From the NCBI GenBank assembly GCA_963797005.1, contig CAWCOF010000025.1:62001-126000 (forward strand): a stretch of 64,000 nt of DNA, written 5' to 3'. The DNA comes from AWTP1-13 sp963797005 (lineage in GTDB: Bacteria > Pseudomonadota > Alphaproteobacteria > Rhizobiales > Hyphomicrobiaceae). Position 1 is the first letter of the stretch. Every line of letters begins with the position of its first letter. The position numbers and the translations under genes are program-made. Positions 45,721-53,977 of the stretch are shown piece after piece. A model generated the notes under the pieces. The model was not told the origin of the DNA. It worked only from the letters and a program-made list of their open reading frames with translations, and ran no database searches.

Positions 45721-46761
45721 TCACGCGCCCCCGATCACCTCGGCGCCCATCCGGGCCATCTGGGGCACGCGCTCGCCTGATTTCAGCGCCTTTTCCGGGT
45801 TCGACGCCGTGCCGTCGAGCCCGCGCTTCTTCACCCCCTGCACGATCGCCGCCAGGCGGAAGAAGGAGAAGGCGAGGTAGAACTTCCAGTTCGGAATCTC
45901 CGAGAGCCCCATGCGCTCGCAATACTTGGCGACGTACGCCTCCTCGGTCGGAATGCCCAGCCCCGCCCGATCGACGTTGGCAAGCCCGCGCATGGTCTCG
46001 TGGTTGGGAAAGCGCCATTGCATGCACTGGTAGGCGAGGTCCGAGAACGGATGGCCGATGGTGGAGAGCTCCCAGTCTATGATGGCGAGCAGGCGCGAGC
46101 CGTCCGGCTTGAAGATCATGTTGTCGATGCGGTAGTCGCCGTGCACGAGCGAGGCGCGGCCGTCTTCGGGCGGCTCGTTGGCCTCGAGCCAGCTGATCAG
46201 CGTCTCCATGTCCTCGAGGTGCTCGGTCTCCGAGGCGCGGTACTGCTTGGTCCAGCGGTCGCGCTGGCGGGCGAAGTAGCTGCCCGCCCTGCCGAAGTCG
46301 CCGAGCCCGACCTTGGCCGGATCGACCGAGTGCAGCGCCGCCAGCGCCCGGTTCTGCTCGTCGTAGACCTTGGCGCGCTGGGCGTTCTCCAACTCGGGCA
46401 GCGCCGGGTCCCAGAACACGACGCCGTCCACGAACGCCATGACGAAGAAATCGGTGCCGATGACATGATCGTCCTGGCACAGCAGCAGCATGCGCGGCAC
46501 CGGCACGTCGGTGGTCTCCAGCGCCTTCATCACGCGGTGCTCGCGGTCGACCTGGTGGGCGCTCTTCAGGAGCGGTCCGGGCGGCTTCTTGCGCAGCACG
46601 TAGCGGCCGCTGGGCGAGGCGAGCAGGAAGGTGGGATTGGACTGCCCCGTCGGCGTCTTCTCAGCCGTGATCGGCCCCTTGAAGCCCGGCAGGTGCGCCT
46701 CGAGATAGCGCGCGAGCGCCACCGTATCGATCTGCGCGGCCTGATGCGCAAAGGACGTCAT
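45721..46761 (-). CDS. phosphotransferase family protein (ACAD10/11-type APH domain)
   Basis: Aminoglycoside-phosphotransferase-fold kinase of the ACAD10-like branch, 346 residues from the ATG at 46761. ATP-site and N-lobe elements: SNPTFLLASPSGRYVLRKKP and HQVDREHRVMKAL. Catalytic loop VHGDYRIDNMIF and metal site AIIDWELSTIGHPFSDLAYQ. It is followed upstream (on the same strand) by an acyl-CoA dehydrogenase gene. In mitochondrial ACAD10/11 the two domains are fused, and in the Pseudomonas levulinate (Lva) system they phosphorylate and then eliminate the 4-hydroxyl of 4-hydroxyacyl-CoAs. I infer a similar function here. Confidence 0.9.
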   Translation of the reverse strand: MTSFAHQAAQIDTVALARYLEAHLPGFKGPITAEKTPTGQSNPTFLLASPSGRYVLRKKPPGPLLKSAHQVDREHRVMKALETTDVPVPRMLLLCQDDHVIGTDFFVMAFVDGVVFWDPALPELENAQRAKVYDEQNRALAALHSVDPAKVGLGDFGRAGSYFARQRDRWTKQYRASETEHLEDMETLISWLEANEPPEDGRASLVHGDYRIDNMIFKPDGSRLLAIIDWELSTIGHPFSDLAYQCMQWRFPNHETMRGLANVDRAGLGIPTEEAYVAKYCERMGLSEIPNWKFYLAFSFFRLAAIVQGVKKRGLDGTASNPEKALKSGERVPQMARMGAEVIGGA

Positions 46762-46775
46762 GCGATGTCTCCGGG

Positions 46776-46896
46776 TTCCCTCTCCCCACTCTTCAGTGGG
46801 GAGAGGGTTAAGGTGAGGGGCAGAAACTTGCTCTGACGCGGGCGTTCGTTGCTGCCCCTCACCCCAACTCTCTCCCCGTAAGGACGGGGAGAGGGA
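46776..46896. repeat. R-family palindromic repeat, copy 3
   Basis: Full-length R element between the phosphotransferase and acyl-CoA dehydrogenase genes: CCCTCTCCCCACTCTTCAGT hairpin, GGTGAGGGGCAG / CTGCCCCTCACCCC arms and a closing GGGGAGAGGG hairpin. Confidence 0.92.
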
Positions 46897-46900
46897 GCTC

Positions 46901-48130
46901 CTAGATCTTCTGGTTCGTGTAGCGGCGGAGCTCGGCGCGGGCCACCTGGCGGCGGTGCACCGCGTCGGGGCCGTCGGCCAGTCGCAGGGTGCGCAGATGC
47001 GTCCACATGTGGGCCAGCGGCGTGTCCTGGGTAATGCCCATGGCACCGTGCATCTGTACCGCCTCGTCGGTGATCTCGAGCGCGATGCGCGGCGCGATCA
47101 CCTTGATTTGCGAGATCCAGGGCGAGGCGTCGCGCTGGCCCACCGTGTCCATCATGTAGGCCGCCTTCAGGCACAGGAGCCGCGCCATCTCGATCTTCAT
47201 CCGCGACTCGGCGATGATGTCGAAGTTGGCGCCGAGCTGGGCCAGCGGCTTGCCGAACGCCTCGCGCGACAGCGAGCGGCGGCACAGCAATTCCAGCGCC
47301 CGCTCCGCCTGGCCGACGGCGCGCATGCAGTGGTGGATGCGCCCAGGCCCCAGCCGACCTTGCGACACCTCGAAGCCGCGGCCGCGGCCGAGGATCAGGT
47401 TCTCCTTCGGCACGCGCACGTCCTTGAAGCGCAGATGCATGTGGCCGTGCGGTGCATCGTCGTCGCCGTACACCTTCATGCCGCGCACGATCTCGACACC
47501 CTTGGTGCCGGCCGGCACCAGGATCTGCGAGTGGCGCTTGTGCTTCTCGGGCGCCTCCGGGTCCGAGCGGACCATCACGATATAGATCTTGCAGCGCGGG
47601 TCGCCGGCCCCGGACGCGAACCATTTCTCCCCGTTCAGCACCCACTCGTCACCGTTGAGCTTGGCGTCCATGGCGACGTTGGTGGCGTCGGAGGAGGCAA
47701 CACCCGGTTCGGTCATGACGAAGGCCGAGCGGATCTTGCCCTCGAGCAGGGGTTTGAGCCATTGCTCCTTGTGCGCGGGCGAGCCGTAGCGCTCCAGCAC
47801 TTCCATGTTGCCGGTATCCGGCGCGGCGCAGTTGAAGGTCTCCGGCGCCAGCCGCGACCAGCCCATCTCCTCTGCCAGATAGGCGTACTCGACCGTGGTC
47901 AGCCCGTAACCCTTGTCGCTGGCGGTCAGCCAGAAATTCCACAAGCCACGTTCGCGCGCCTTGGCCTTGAGGCCCTCGCGGATCTCCTCCTGCCGCTTGG
48001 TGTAGGTCCAGCGGTCGCCCTTGTTGACCTCGGCCTCGTATTCCTCCTCCAGCGGCATGATCTCGTCGCGCACCATGGCGCGCACCTTCTCGACCAGCGG
48101 CTTCACCTTGGGCGTCATGCCGAGATCCAT
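46901..48130 (-). CDS. acyl-CoA dehydrogenase family protein
   Basis: FAD enzyme of the acyl-CoA dehydrogenase superfamily, ACAD10/11-like, 409 residues from the ATG at 48130 (MDLGMTPKVKPLVEKV). Signatures: AFVMTEPGVASSDATN (flavin/substrate strand), WFASGAGDPRCKIYIVMVR, GRLGPGRIHHCMRAVGQAER and VQMHGAMGITQDTPLAHMW near the C-terminus. It is transcribed before the phosphotransferase gene, across R copy 3. The pair probably handles hydroxylated acyl-CoAs; the exact substrate is unknown. Confidence 0.92.
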   Translation of the reverse strand: MDLGMTPKVKPLVEKVRAMVRDEIMPLEEEYEAEVNKGDRWTYTKRQEEIREGLKAKARERGLWNFWLTASDKGYGLTTVEYAYLAEEMGWSRLAPETFNCAAPDTGNMEVLERYGSPAHKEQWLKPLLEGKIRSAFVMTEPGVASSDATNVAMDAKLNGDEWVLNGEKWFASGAGDPRCKIYIVMVRSDPEAPEKHKRHSQILVPAGTKGVEIVRGMKVYGDDDAPHGHMHLRFKDVRVPKENLILGRGRGFEVSQGRLGPGRIHHCMRAVGQAERALELLCRRSLSREAFGKPLAQLGANFDIIAESRMKIEMARLLCLKAAYMMDTVGQRDASPWISQIKVIAPRIALEITDEAVQMHGAMGITQDTPLAHMWTHLRTLRLADGPDAVHRRQVARAELRRYTNQKI

Positions 48131-48402
48131 GGGGGCTTCCTCCGTTCGCATGCGTTTGCCCGATTGAAGCATGTCGCCGCGCTGGAGAGAAGGCGATCTG
48201 CGGCCGGGCCGTCATTCACTGTTGGAGGGCTCAGCGGCTGTGTGGCGGCGCTCGGCCTGCTCCGGGTGCAGTCCGCACGTCTCACACACCGCGGGCGCGA
48301 CGCCTGTGCCGCAGGAATCGGGCGACAGCGGTGCTTGATGCCTTCCGGGGCATGGGATACCAAGACGCCTGCGAGACGACCCTGCAAAATATGGGGGCTT
48401 TG

Positions 48403-48546
48403 ATGGCCATCGACCCTGCGGGCGGACACACCGCCATGGACTACCCCGAGCATATGCGCACCTATGCCGGCTTCCTGCGCGCCACGGTCATCCTGATCGC
48501 GTTCGTCGTGGTGGTCCTGCTGTTCCTGCTATCGCTCGTACCGTAG
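48403..48546 (+). CDS. aa3-type cytochrome c oxidase subunit IV
   Basis: 47-residue single-helix membrane protein: MAIDPAGGHTAMDYPEHMRT then a membrane segment ATVILIAFVVVVLLFLLSLV. The MDYPEH-x-RTY motif and one C-terminal helix match the bacterial aa3-type oxidase subunit IV family of Alphaproteobacteria, which is often encoded just upstream of pntA as here. The in-frame ORF begins at 48331, but the extra N-terminus is not family-like. The 270-bp region before it, back to the acyl-CoA dehydrogenase, shows no gene. Confidence 0.85.
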   Translation: MAIDPAGGHTAMDYPEHMRTYAGFLRATVILIAFVVVVLLFLLSLVP

Positions 48547-48633
48547 CCGCCGGGCCGGCCCGCCGCCGCGTCGCGGAGCCAGTTTCAGGGGCCGGTCTTC
48601 CTCATCCGTCTGCACGTCGCGGGACAATCGCCG

Positions 48634-49773
48634 ATGGTCACTATTGCCGTAACCGGGGAGCGGGAAGGCGAGCCCCGCGTAGCGGCATCGCCCGAGACCG
48701 TCCGCAAGTTCACCGCGCTCGGTGCCGCGGTGAAGATCCAAGCCGGCGCCGGAGCGCGCTCGCGTTTTGCCGATGCCGCCTATGAGGCCCAGGGCGCCAC
48801 CATCGCGGCAAGCGCTGCCGAGACGCTTGCCGGTGCCGATATTCTGCTCAAGGTGCACCGGCCCTCGCTCGAGGAGGCAAAGGCGCTCAAGCCGGGTGCC
48901 ATCGTTGCCGCCATCCTGGCGCCCTTCGACGATCGCCCGGGGCTCGACGCGCTGGCCGGCACCGGCGCGGCGCTGATGGCCATGGAGTTCATGCCGCGCA
49001 TTTCGCGTGCCCAGTCGATGGACGTGCTGTCGAGCCAGGCCAACCTCGCCGGCTACAAGGCCGTGATCGATGCTGCCGCCATCTTCGGTCAGGCGATCCC
49101 GATGATGATGACGGCGGCGGGCACGGTGCCGGCGGCCAAGGCCTTCATCATGGGCGTGGGCGTGGCGGGCCTGCAGGCGATCGCCACCGCGCGCCGGCTC
49201 GGCGCTATCGTCTCGGCGACGGACGTGCGCCCTGCCACCAAGGAACAGGTGGCTTCGCTGGGCGCCAAGTTCATCGCTGTCGAGGACGAGGAGTTCCGCC
49301 AGGCCCAGACGGCGGCCGGTTACGCCAAGCCGATGTCGGAGGCCTATCAGAAGAAGCAGGTCGAGCTTATCGCCACCCACATCAAGGCCCAGGACATCGT
49401 CATAACGACGGCGCTCATTCCCGGCCGGCCGGCGCCTCGGTTGATCTCGCGGGCGATGGTCGAGAGCATGAAGCCGGGCTCGGTCATCGTCGACCTCGCT
49501 GCCGAGCGCGGCGGCAACTGCGAACTCACCAAGGCCGACGAGACCGTCGTGCAGAATGGCGTGACCATCCTCGGGCCCACCAATCTCGCCGGCGAGGTGC
49601 CGGTCAATGCCTCGAGCCTCTACGCCAAGAACCTGCTCGCCTTCCTCGAAACCATGATCGACAAGAAGGAGAAGGCGCTGAAGGTGAATTGGGACGACGA
49701 GATCATCAAGGGCACGCTCGTGGCGAAAGACGGCAAGATCGTCCACCCCAGCCTGCAGCCGAAGGGAGCGTGA
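48634..49773 (+). CDS. pntA1: proton-translocating NAD(P)+ transhydrogenase subunit alpha part 1
   Basis: NAD(H)-binding domain I of the transhydrogenase that couples hydride transfer between NAD(H) and NADP(H) to proton movement. Signatures: VAASPETVRKFTALGAAV, FMPRISRAQSMDVLSSQANL (domain hallmark), the Rossmann loop MGVGVAGLQAIATARRLGA, PGSVIVDLAAERGGNCELT and GPTNLAGEVPVNASSLYAKN. Length 379 residues: this is the alphaproteobacterial split form, with membrane part in pntA2. First gene of pntA1-pntA2-pntB, with one base between its stop and the next ATG. Confidence 0.95.
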   Translation: MVTIAVTGEREGEPRVAASPETVRKFTALGAAVKIQAGAGARSRFADAAYEAQGATIAASAAETLAGADILLKVHRPSLEEAKALKPGAIVAAILAPFDDRPGLDALAGTGAALMAMEFMPRISRAQSMDVLSSQANLAGYKAVIDAAAIFGQAIPMMMTAAGTVPAAKAFIMGVGVAGLQAIATARRLGAIVSATDVRPATKEQVASLGAKFIAVEDEEFRQAQTAAGYAKPMSEAYQKKQVELIATHIKAQDIVITTALIPGRPAPRLISRAMVESMKPGSVIVDLAAERGGNCELTKADETVVQNGVTILGPTNLAGEVPVNASSLYAKNLLAFLETMIDKKEKALKVNWDDEIIKGTLVAKDGKIVHPSLQPKGA

Positions 49774-49774
49774 G

Positions 49775-50329
49775 ATGATGCGCGCGATCGCCAGACGCCA
49801 CCCCTCCACTTGCGCCAACCTGTTCCCCTCCCCCTTGCGGGGAGGGGTTAGGGGTGGGGGTAAAACCACTCGCTCCCCCCTGTCTTGTCTTCACCCCACC
49901 CCCCACCCCTCCCCGTCAAGGGGAGGGGAGTCCGCGCCGAGTGTGTGGCTCGGCGCAGCAATCGCTTGCACGCTCGCGATGGCACTCCTTCCCACTGCCG
50001 CGCTTGCCTCGAGCGCGGGCGGCGACGTCGATCCCGCGGTCTACCGCCTGATGGTGTTCGTGATCGCCATCTTCGTCGGCTACTACGTGGTGTGGAGCGT
50101 CACGCCCGCCCTGCACACCCCGCTCATGTCCGTCACCAACGCGATCTCCTCGGTGATCGTGGTGGGTGCACTCCTGGCCGTCGGCGTATCGCTGGTGGCC
50201 GCCGGCAGCCTGCTCGCCAAGGTGTTCGGCTTTCTCGCGCTGACCATGGTGGCGGTGAACATCTTCGGCGGCTTCCTCGTCACCCAGCGCATGCTCGGCA
50301 TGTACAAGAAGCGGGAGCCGAAGAAGTGA
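49775..50329 (+). CDS. pntA2: transhydrogenase subunit alpha part 2 with a repeat-encoded N-terminal segment
   Basis: Membrane part of the alpha subunit: DPAVYRLMVFVIAIFVGYYV, VVWSVTPALHTPLMSVTNAI, then two more helices ending GGFLVTQRMLGMYKKREPK. The first ~75 residues are unusual. Residues 16-52 (PSPLRGGVRGGGKTTRSP ... HPTPHPSPSRGGES) are encoded by an R-like palindrome at 49822-49930 that keeps the frame open. It is followed by a signal-like hydrophobic stretch (LGAAIACTLAMALLPTAALA). The usual protein is about 110-140 residues, here 184. The N-terminal hydrophobic stretch might be a cleaved leader, which would discard the repeat-encoded part. The real start could also lie further downstream, though no good alternative ATG is seen. 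Confidence 0.85.
   Translation: MMRAIARRHPSTCANLFPSPLRGGVRGGGKTTRSPLSCLHPTPHPSPSRGGESAPSVWLGAAIACTLAMALLPTAALASSAGGDVDPAVYRLMVFVIAIFVGYYVVWSVTPALHTPLMSVTNAISSVIVVGALLAVGVSLVAAGSLLAKVFGFLALTMVAVNIFGGFLVTQRMLGMYKKREPKK
49822..49930. repeat. R-like palindromic element inside the pntA2 coding sequence
   Basis: CCCCTCCCCCTTGCGGGGAG hairpin, then GGGGTTAGGGGTGGGGG, a linker, CCCCACCCCCCACCCCTCCC and a closing CCGTCAAGGGGAGGGG hairpin. Divergent from the other R copies (CCCCTCCCC rather than CCCTCTCCCC arms) but with the same two-hairpin design and ~110-bp length. It is translated in frame. Confidence 0.85.
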
Positions 50330-50342
50330 GGCCGGCGCGAAA

Positions 50343-50464
50343 TTCCCTCTCCCCATGCCTCTACCGGCATGGGGAGAGGGTTAGGGTGAGGGGCAGCGGC
50401 TTGCTCCGGCGTTCGCATCTGCCCCTCACCCCGACCCTCTCCCCGCAAGCGGGGAGAGGGAGAG
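50343..50464. repeat. R-family palindromic repeat, copy 4
   Basis: Full-length element filling the spacer between pntA2 and pntB; left hairpin loop CATGCCTCTACCGGCATG, right half GCCCCTCACCCCGACCC ... GGGGAGAGGG. Confidence 0.92.
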
Positions 50465-50490
50465 AAGCGCGCGGCTAGGGAGCGCAAGCC

Positions 50491-51897
50491 ATGTCCCCCA
50501 ACATCGTCGCGCTGCTCTACCTTGCCGCCGGCGTCCTGTTCATCATGGCGCTGCGCGGCCTGTCGAGCCCGGAGACCTCGCGGCGCGGCAACCTCTACGG
50601 CATGGCGGGCATGACCATTGCCGTGCTGACCACGCTGGCGCAGGTCGGCGCGCCGGACTCGGCGCTTACCTGGGTTTTGATCATCGGCGGGCTCGGCATC
50701 GGCGGCGGCATCGGCGCCTACATCGCGCGCCGCATCCCGATGACCTCCATGCCGGAGCTGGTGGCGGCCTTCCACTCGCTCGTCGGCCTCGCCGCGGTGT
50801 TCGTGGCGGCGGGCGCGCTCTATGCGCCGGAGGCCTTCGGCATCGGCTCGCCGGGCAATATCGCCGGCCTGAGCCTCTTTGAGATGTCGCTGGGCGTGGC
50901 GGTCGGCGCCATCACCTTCACTGGTTCCGTCATCGCGTTCGCCAAGCTTTCGGGGCGCATGTCGGGCAAGCCCATCATCCTGCCCGCGCGCCATCTCATC
51001 AATCTGGCGCTCGCAGCGCTGATGGTGCTGCTCGTCTACTGGTTCTGCCTCTCGGGCGGCCGGGCTGGGCTGTTCTGGGCGCTCACCGCCACGGCGCTGC
51101 TGTTCGGCGTGCTCATCATCGTGCCCATCGGCGGCGCCGACATGCCCGTCGTCATCTCCATGCTCAACTCCTATTCGGGGTGGGCGGCCGCGGGCATCGG
51201 CTTCACGCTCGGCAACATCGCCCTGATCGTCACGGGCGCATTGGTGGGCTCGTCCGGCGCGATCCTCTCCTACATCATGTGCGCGGGCATGAACCGCTCC
51301 TTCATCTCCGTGATCCTGGGCGGCTTCGGCGGCGAGACGGCGGGGCCGGCGGCCGGCGGCGAGCAGAAGCCCGTGAAGCTCGGCTCCGCCGAGGACGCGG
51401 CGTTCCTGCTCAAGAACTCCGGCAAGGTCATCATCGTGCCGGGCTACGGCATGGCGGTGGCGCAGGCCCAGCACGCCCTGCGCGAGATGGCCGATCAGCT
51501 CAAGAAGGCCGGCGTCGAGGTGAAGTACGCCATCCATCCCGTGGCCGGTCGCATGCCGGGCCACATGAACGTGCTGCTGGCCGAGGCCAACGTGCCCTAC
51601 GACGAGGTGTTCGAGCTCGAGGACATCAACAACGAGTTCGCCCAGGCCGACGTCGCCTACGTGATCGGCGCCAACGACGTCACCAACCCGGCGGCCGAGG
51701 AGGACAAGACCTCGCCGATCTACGGCATGCCGGTCTTGCAGGTATGGAAGGCCGGCACGGTGATGTTCAACAAGCGCTCATTGGCAAGCGGTTATGCCGG
51801 CATCGACAACCCGCTCTTCTACCGCGACAACACCATGATGCTGCTCGGCGACGCCAAGAAGATGACCGAGGAGATCGCCAAGGCCCTGGCGCATTGA
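50491..51897 (+). CDS. pntB: NAD(P)+ transhydrogenase subunit beta
   Basis: Membrane domain plus NADP(H)-binding domain III. About nine membrane helices occupy residues 1-275 (GGLGIGGGIGAYIARRIPMT, MLNSYSGWAAAGIGFTLGN, IMCAGMNRSFISVILGGFGG). Domain III follows from about residue 290 with VIIVPGYGMAVAQAQHAL, HPVAGRMPGHMNVLLAEANV, DEVFELEDINNEFAQADVAY and PIYGMPVLQVWKAGTVM. 468 residues, normal. Last gene of the operon. Confidence 0.96.
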   Translation: MSPNIVALLYLAAGVLFIMALRGLSSPETSRRGNLYGMAGMTIAVLTTLAQVGAPDSALTWVLIIGGLGIGGGIGAYIARRIPMTSMPELVAAFHSLVGLAAVFVAAGALYAPEAFGIGSPGNIAGLSLFEMSLGVAVGAITFTGSVIAFAKLSGRMSGKPIILPARHLINLALAALMVLLVYWFCLSGGRAGLFWALTATALLFGVLIIVPIGGADMPVVISMLNSYSGWAAAGIGFTLGNIALIVTGALVGSSGAILSYIMCAGMNRSFISVILGGFGGETAGPAAGGEQKPVKLGSAEDAAFLLKNSGKVIIVPGYGMAVAQAQHALREMADQLKKAGVEVKYAIHPVAGRMPGHMNVLLAEANVPYDEVFELEDINNEFAQADVAYVIGANDVTNPAAEEDKTSPIYGMPVLQVWKAGTVMFNKRSLASGYAGIDNPLFYRDNTMMLLGDAKKMTEEIAKALAH

Positions 51898-51907
51898 CGG
51901 GCGCAGG

Positions 51908-52828
51908 CTATTCAGCGTCGTCTTTTCTCTTTCCCTTTCGTCTTCCCGAGCGTGGAGCCTGCTCGACCACCCCAGGCCCTGGAGTGACGACGATCGTGGT
52001 GCGTACATTTGGGAGCTTGTGCAGCAGACTCGCTACCGTCACGCCCTTAGCCTTGGCCTCTTGAAAAATCTTTTGTAGCTCGTCACCGCTGATGGTGTGG
52101 CCTTCTTCGGCGATGACAATGGTGTCAATCTTGAACGCGCCCTCCTGGTCTGAACAGGGCAGGCTTTCTGCTACAATGCGCTCCCCTGTCAAATCAGACA
52201 AGATCTCGCCCATCCCAGCCCCAAAGGAGAACCTTTGCTTGATGCGGCTTGGCGCCGCTCGTGCAGCCTCGATCTCAACAATGTCCTGTTCGCTGAACGG
52301 AAGGTGGAAATCACCGAAATTGATGAACTGCCGTTTGTCGATGCGAACTTGTAGATGATAGTGAGCATGCTTTGAATGCTCCGATGACGCATGACCTAGG
52401 TAGTCGGACTCCGCGCAAGAGAATGACCACTCAATGTTCCGGTACTGGATTGTCGTCTCGAATAGCTTGCCGGTACCTTCCTCGCGCAAATCGTTGATGT
52501 TGCGCGCGAAGCCGTTTTGATTGGCTACCCAGCGCAAGAAGCTTTGAATTTGAAAGAACCCAAATTTCTCGGCTATTGCAGGAACGTCTGATTTCTCAAA
52601 GCCGTCGGGCTTGAGCAGCCAATGGGGACAGGGCATCCTCCTGACGAGGGAAGCAAGCGGCGTACGGCAGACGTAGCACTGACCAGCCTTGAAAGCTGTC
52701 TTGAAACCCTCATACTCTTCGGTAGCTTGGCGCAGATTAATCTCATTGCCTCGCGCCCGCTCTTCATCAGATAGCGAGTCAAGGAACTTCGCAAACTCCC
52801 GCCCTTTTTGTCGAAGTTTGTCGTACAT
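51908..52828 (-). CDS. uncharacterised 306-residue protein with Cys/His clusters
   Basis: I do not recognise a named family. Visible features: a charged helical N-terminus (YDKLRQKGREFAKFLDSL), a possible zinc site C51-x2-C54-x12-C67-x-H69 (CYVCRTPL, MPCPHWLLKPDGF), an aromatic segment (FGFFQIQSFLRWVANQNG), and a His-rich stretch H146-H158 (LGHASSEHSKHAHYHLQVRI). An FGDFHLPFSEQDIVEIE block follows, and a basic tail (SGRRKGKRKDDAE). GC content is lower than in neighbours and the spacer beyond its start (52829-53090) is also AT-richer, suggesting acquired DNA. It ends 10 bp from the convergent pntB. I have a vague memory of similar proteins in other rhizobia, unverified. Confidence 0.75.
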   Translation of the reverse strand: MYDKLRQKGREFAKFLDSLSDEERARGNEINLRQATEEYEGFKTAFKAGQCYVCRTPLASLVRRMPCPHWLLKPDGFEKSDVPAIAEKFGFFQIQSFLRWVANQNGFARNINDLREEGTGKLFETTIQYRNIEWSFSCAESDYLGHASSEHSKHAHYHLQVRIDKRQFINFGDFHLPFSEQDIVEIEAARAAPSRIKQRFSFGAGMGEILSDLTGERIVAESLPCSDQEGAFKIDTIVIAEEGHTISGDELQKIFQEAKAKGVTVASLLHKLPNVRTTIVVTPGPGVVEQAPRSGRRKGKRKDDAE

Positions 52829-53090
52829 CTCGATGCCGCCTAGCTTCTCGTGTCTAGAGCCCTTGCTCAGGGGAGAGAAGCAAAGAGGTCGTTGCCGAAG
52901 ATTCGGGGCAGGATTGCGGCGTATACGGCAACTTCGAGCGAATTAGCTAGCGGGCCCAGACTCTGCCGACAATCGCATCGTAAGTTATCCCGATCAGCTA
53001 GCAAGCGCACCTACCTCTTGGCAATCTGAGCCAGGAGGGTGCGCTGGGGCTGCTCTTGACCTCGGACCGGCCGCAAGCCAGAAGGCGCCG

Positions 53091-53903
53091 ATGTCGCTCC
53101 TCATCAAGCTCGCCGTCGGCGTCCTCATCGCCTACGCGCTGGTTGCCTGCGCGGCCTACTTCGGCCAGCGCCGCCTCATGTATTTCCCCGACCGCGTGCG
53201 CACGCCCCCGGCGCAGGCGGGCCTTGCCAATGTCGAGGAGCGCGTACTTCGAACGCCGGACGGAACGCGTCTCATTGCCTGGTACGGCAAGGCCAAGCCC
53301 GGCCAGCCAACGCTCCTCTATTTCCACGGTAACGGCGGCGGCCTCGCCGACCGCGCGCCGCGCATCGAGCGCTTCATGGCCGAGGGCTGGGGCGTCTACA
53401 TGATGGCCTACCGCAGCTACGCCGGCAGCACCGGCCGCCCGTCGGAGCGGGCCAATGTCGCCGACGCGCGCCTCGCCTACAGCGCGCTGGTCCACGATGG
53501 CGTCGACCCCAAATCGATCATCCTCTACGGCGAGTCGCTGGGCTCGGGCGTTGCCGTGCGCATCGCCGCCGAGCGGCCGGTCGGCGGGCTCATCCTCGAT
53601 GCGCCCTATACCTCGGTCGTGGAGCTCGCCGCACGGGCCTACCCCTACCTGCCGGTGCGCCAGCTCCTGTTGGACCGCTACGAAACGGATCAGGTAATCG
53701 CCCAGGTCAAGGCGCCGGTTCTGATCCTGCACGGGGAGCGTGATGCCGTGATCCCGGTCGCCATGGGGCGCGCGCTGGCACGCCTGGCCAACGAGCCCAG
53801 GCGGCTGGTGACCTTCCCCAACGGCGGCCACAGCGATCTCTACGTCAACGGCAACAACGCGCTCGACGTCGTGCGGGACTGGGTCCGCGGCCTCGTGCAG
53901 TGA
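53091..53903 (+). CDS. membrane-anchored alpha/beta hydrolase (Bem46-like)
   Basis: Serine hydrolase fold, 270 residues. N-terminal membrane anchor SLLIKLAVGVLIAYALVACA, then PTLLYFHGNGGGLADRAPRI (oxyanion region), VYMMAYRSYAGSTGRPSE, and the nucleophile elbow ILYGESLGSGVAVRIA (GESLG). The acid region is PVLILHGERDAVIPVAMG and the catalytic His lies in FPNGGHSDLY. Matches the Bem46/ABHD13-type family of unknown physiological substrate. Convergent with the rpsU gene. Confidence 0.9.
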   Translation: MSLLIKLAVGVLIAYALVACAAYFGQRRLMYFPDRVRTPPAQAGLANVEERVLRTPDGTRLIAWYGKAKPGQPTLLYFHGNGGGLADRAPRIERFMAEGWGVYMMAYRSYAGSTGRPSERANVADARLAYSALVHDGVDPKSIILYGESLGSGVAVRIAAERPVGGLILDAPYTSVVELAARAYPYLPVRQLLLDRYETDQVIAQVKAPVLILHGERDAVIPVAMGRALARLANEPRRLVTFPNGGHSDLYVNGNNALDVVRDWVRGLVQ

Positions 53904-53923
53904 CGGGCCCGCGCATGCGTAAA

Positions 53924-53952
53924 GGCCACCCCTCCATGCAGGAGAGGCGGCC
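53924..53952 (-). terminator. hairpin between hydrolase and rpsU
   Basis: Imperfect 12-bp stem GGCCACCCCTCC/GGAGAGGCGGCC with loop ATGCA, between convergent genes. Reading the minus strand it is followed by TTTACGC; the T run is short, so termination efficiency is uncertain. Confidence 0.5.
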
Positions 53953-53977
53953 CTGAAATCTTCGCGAGATCGGAAGG

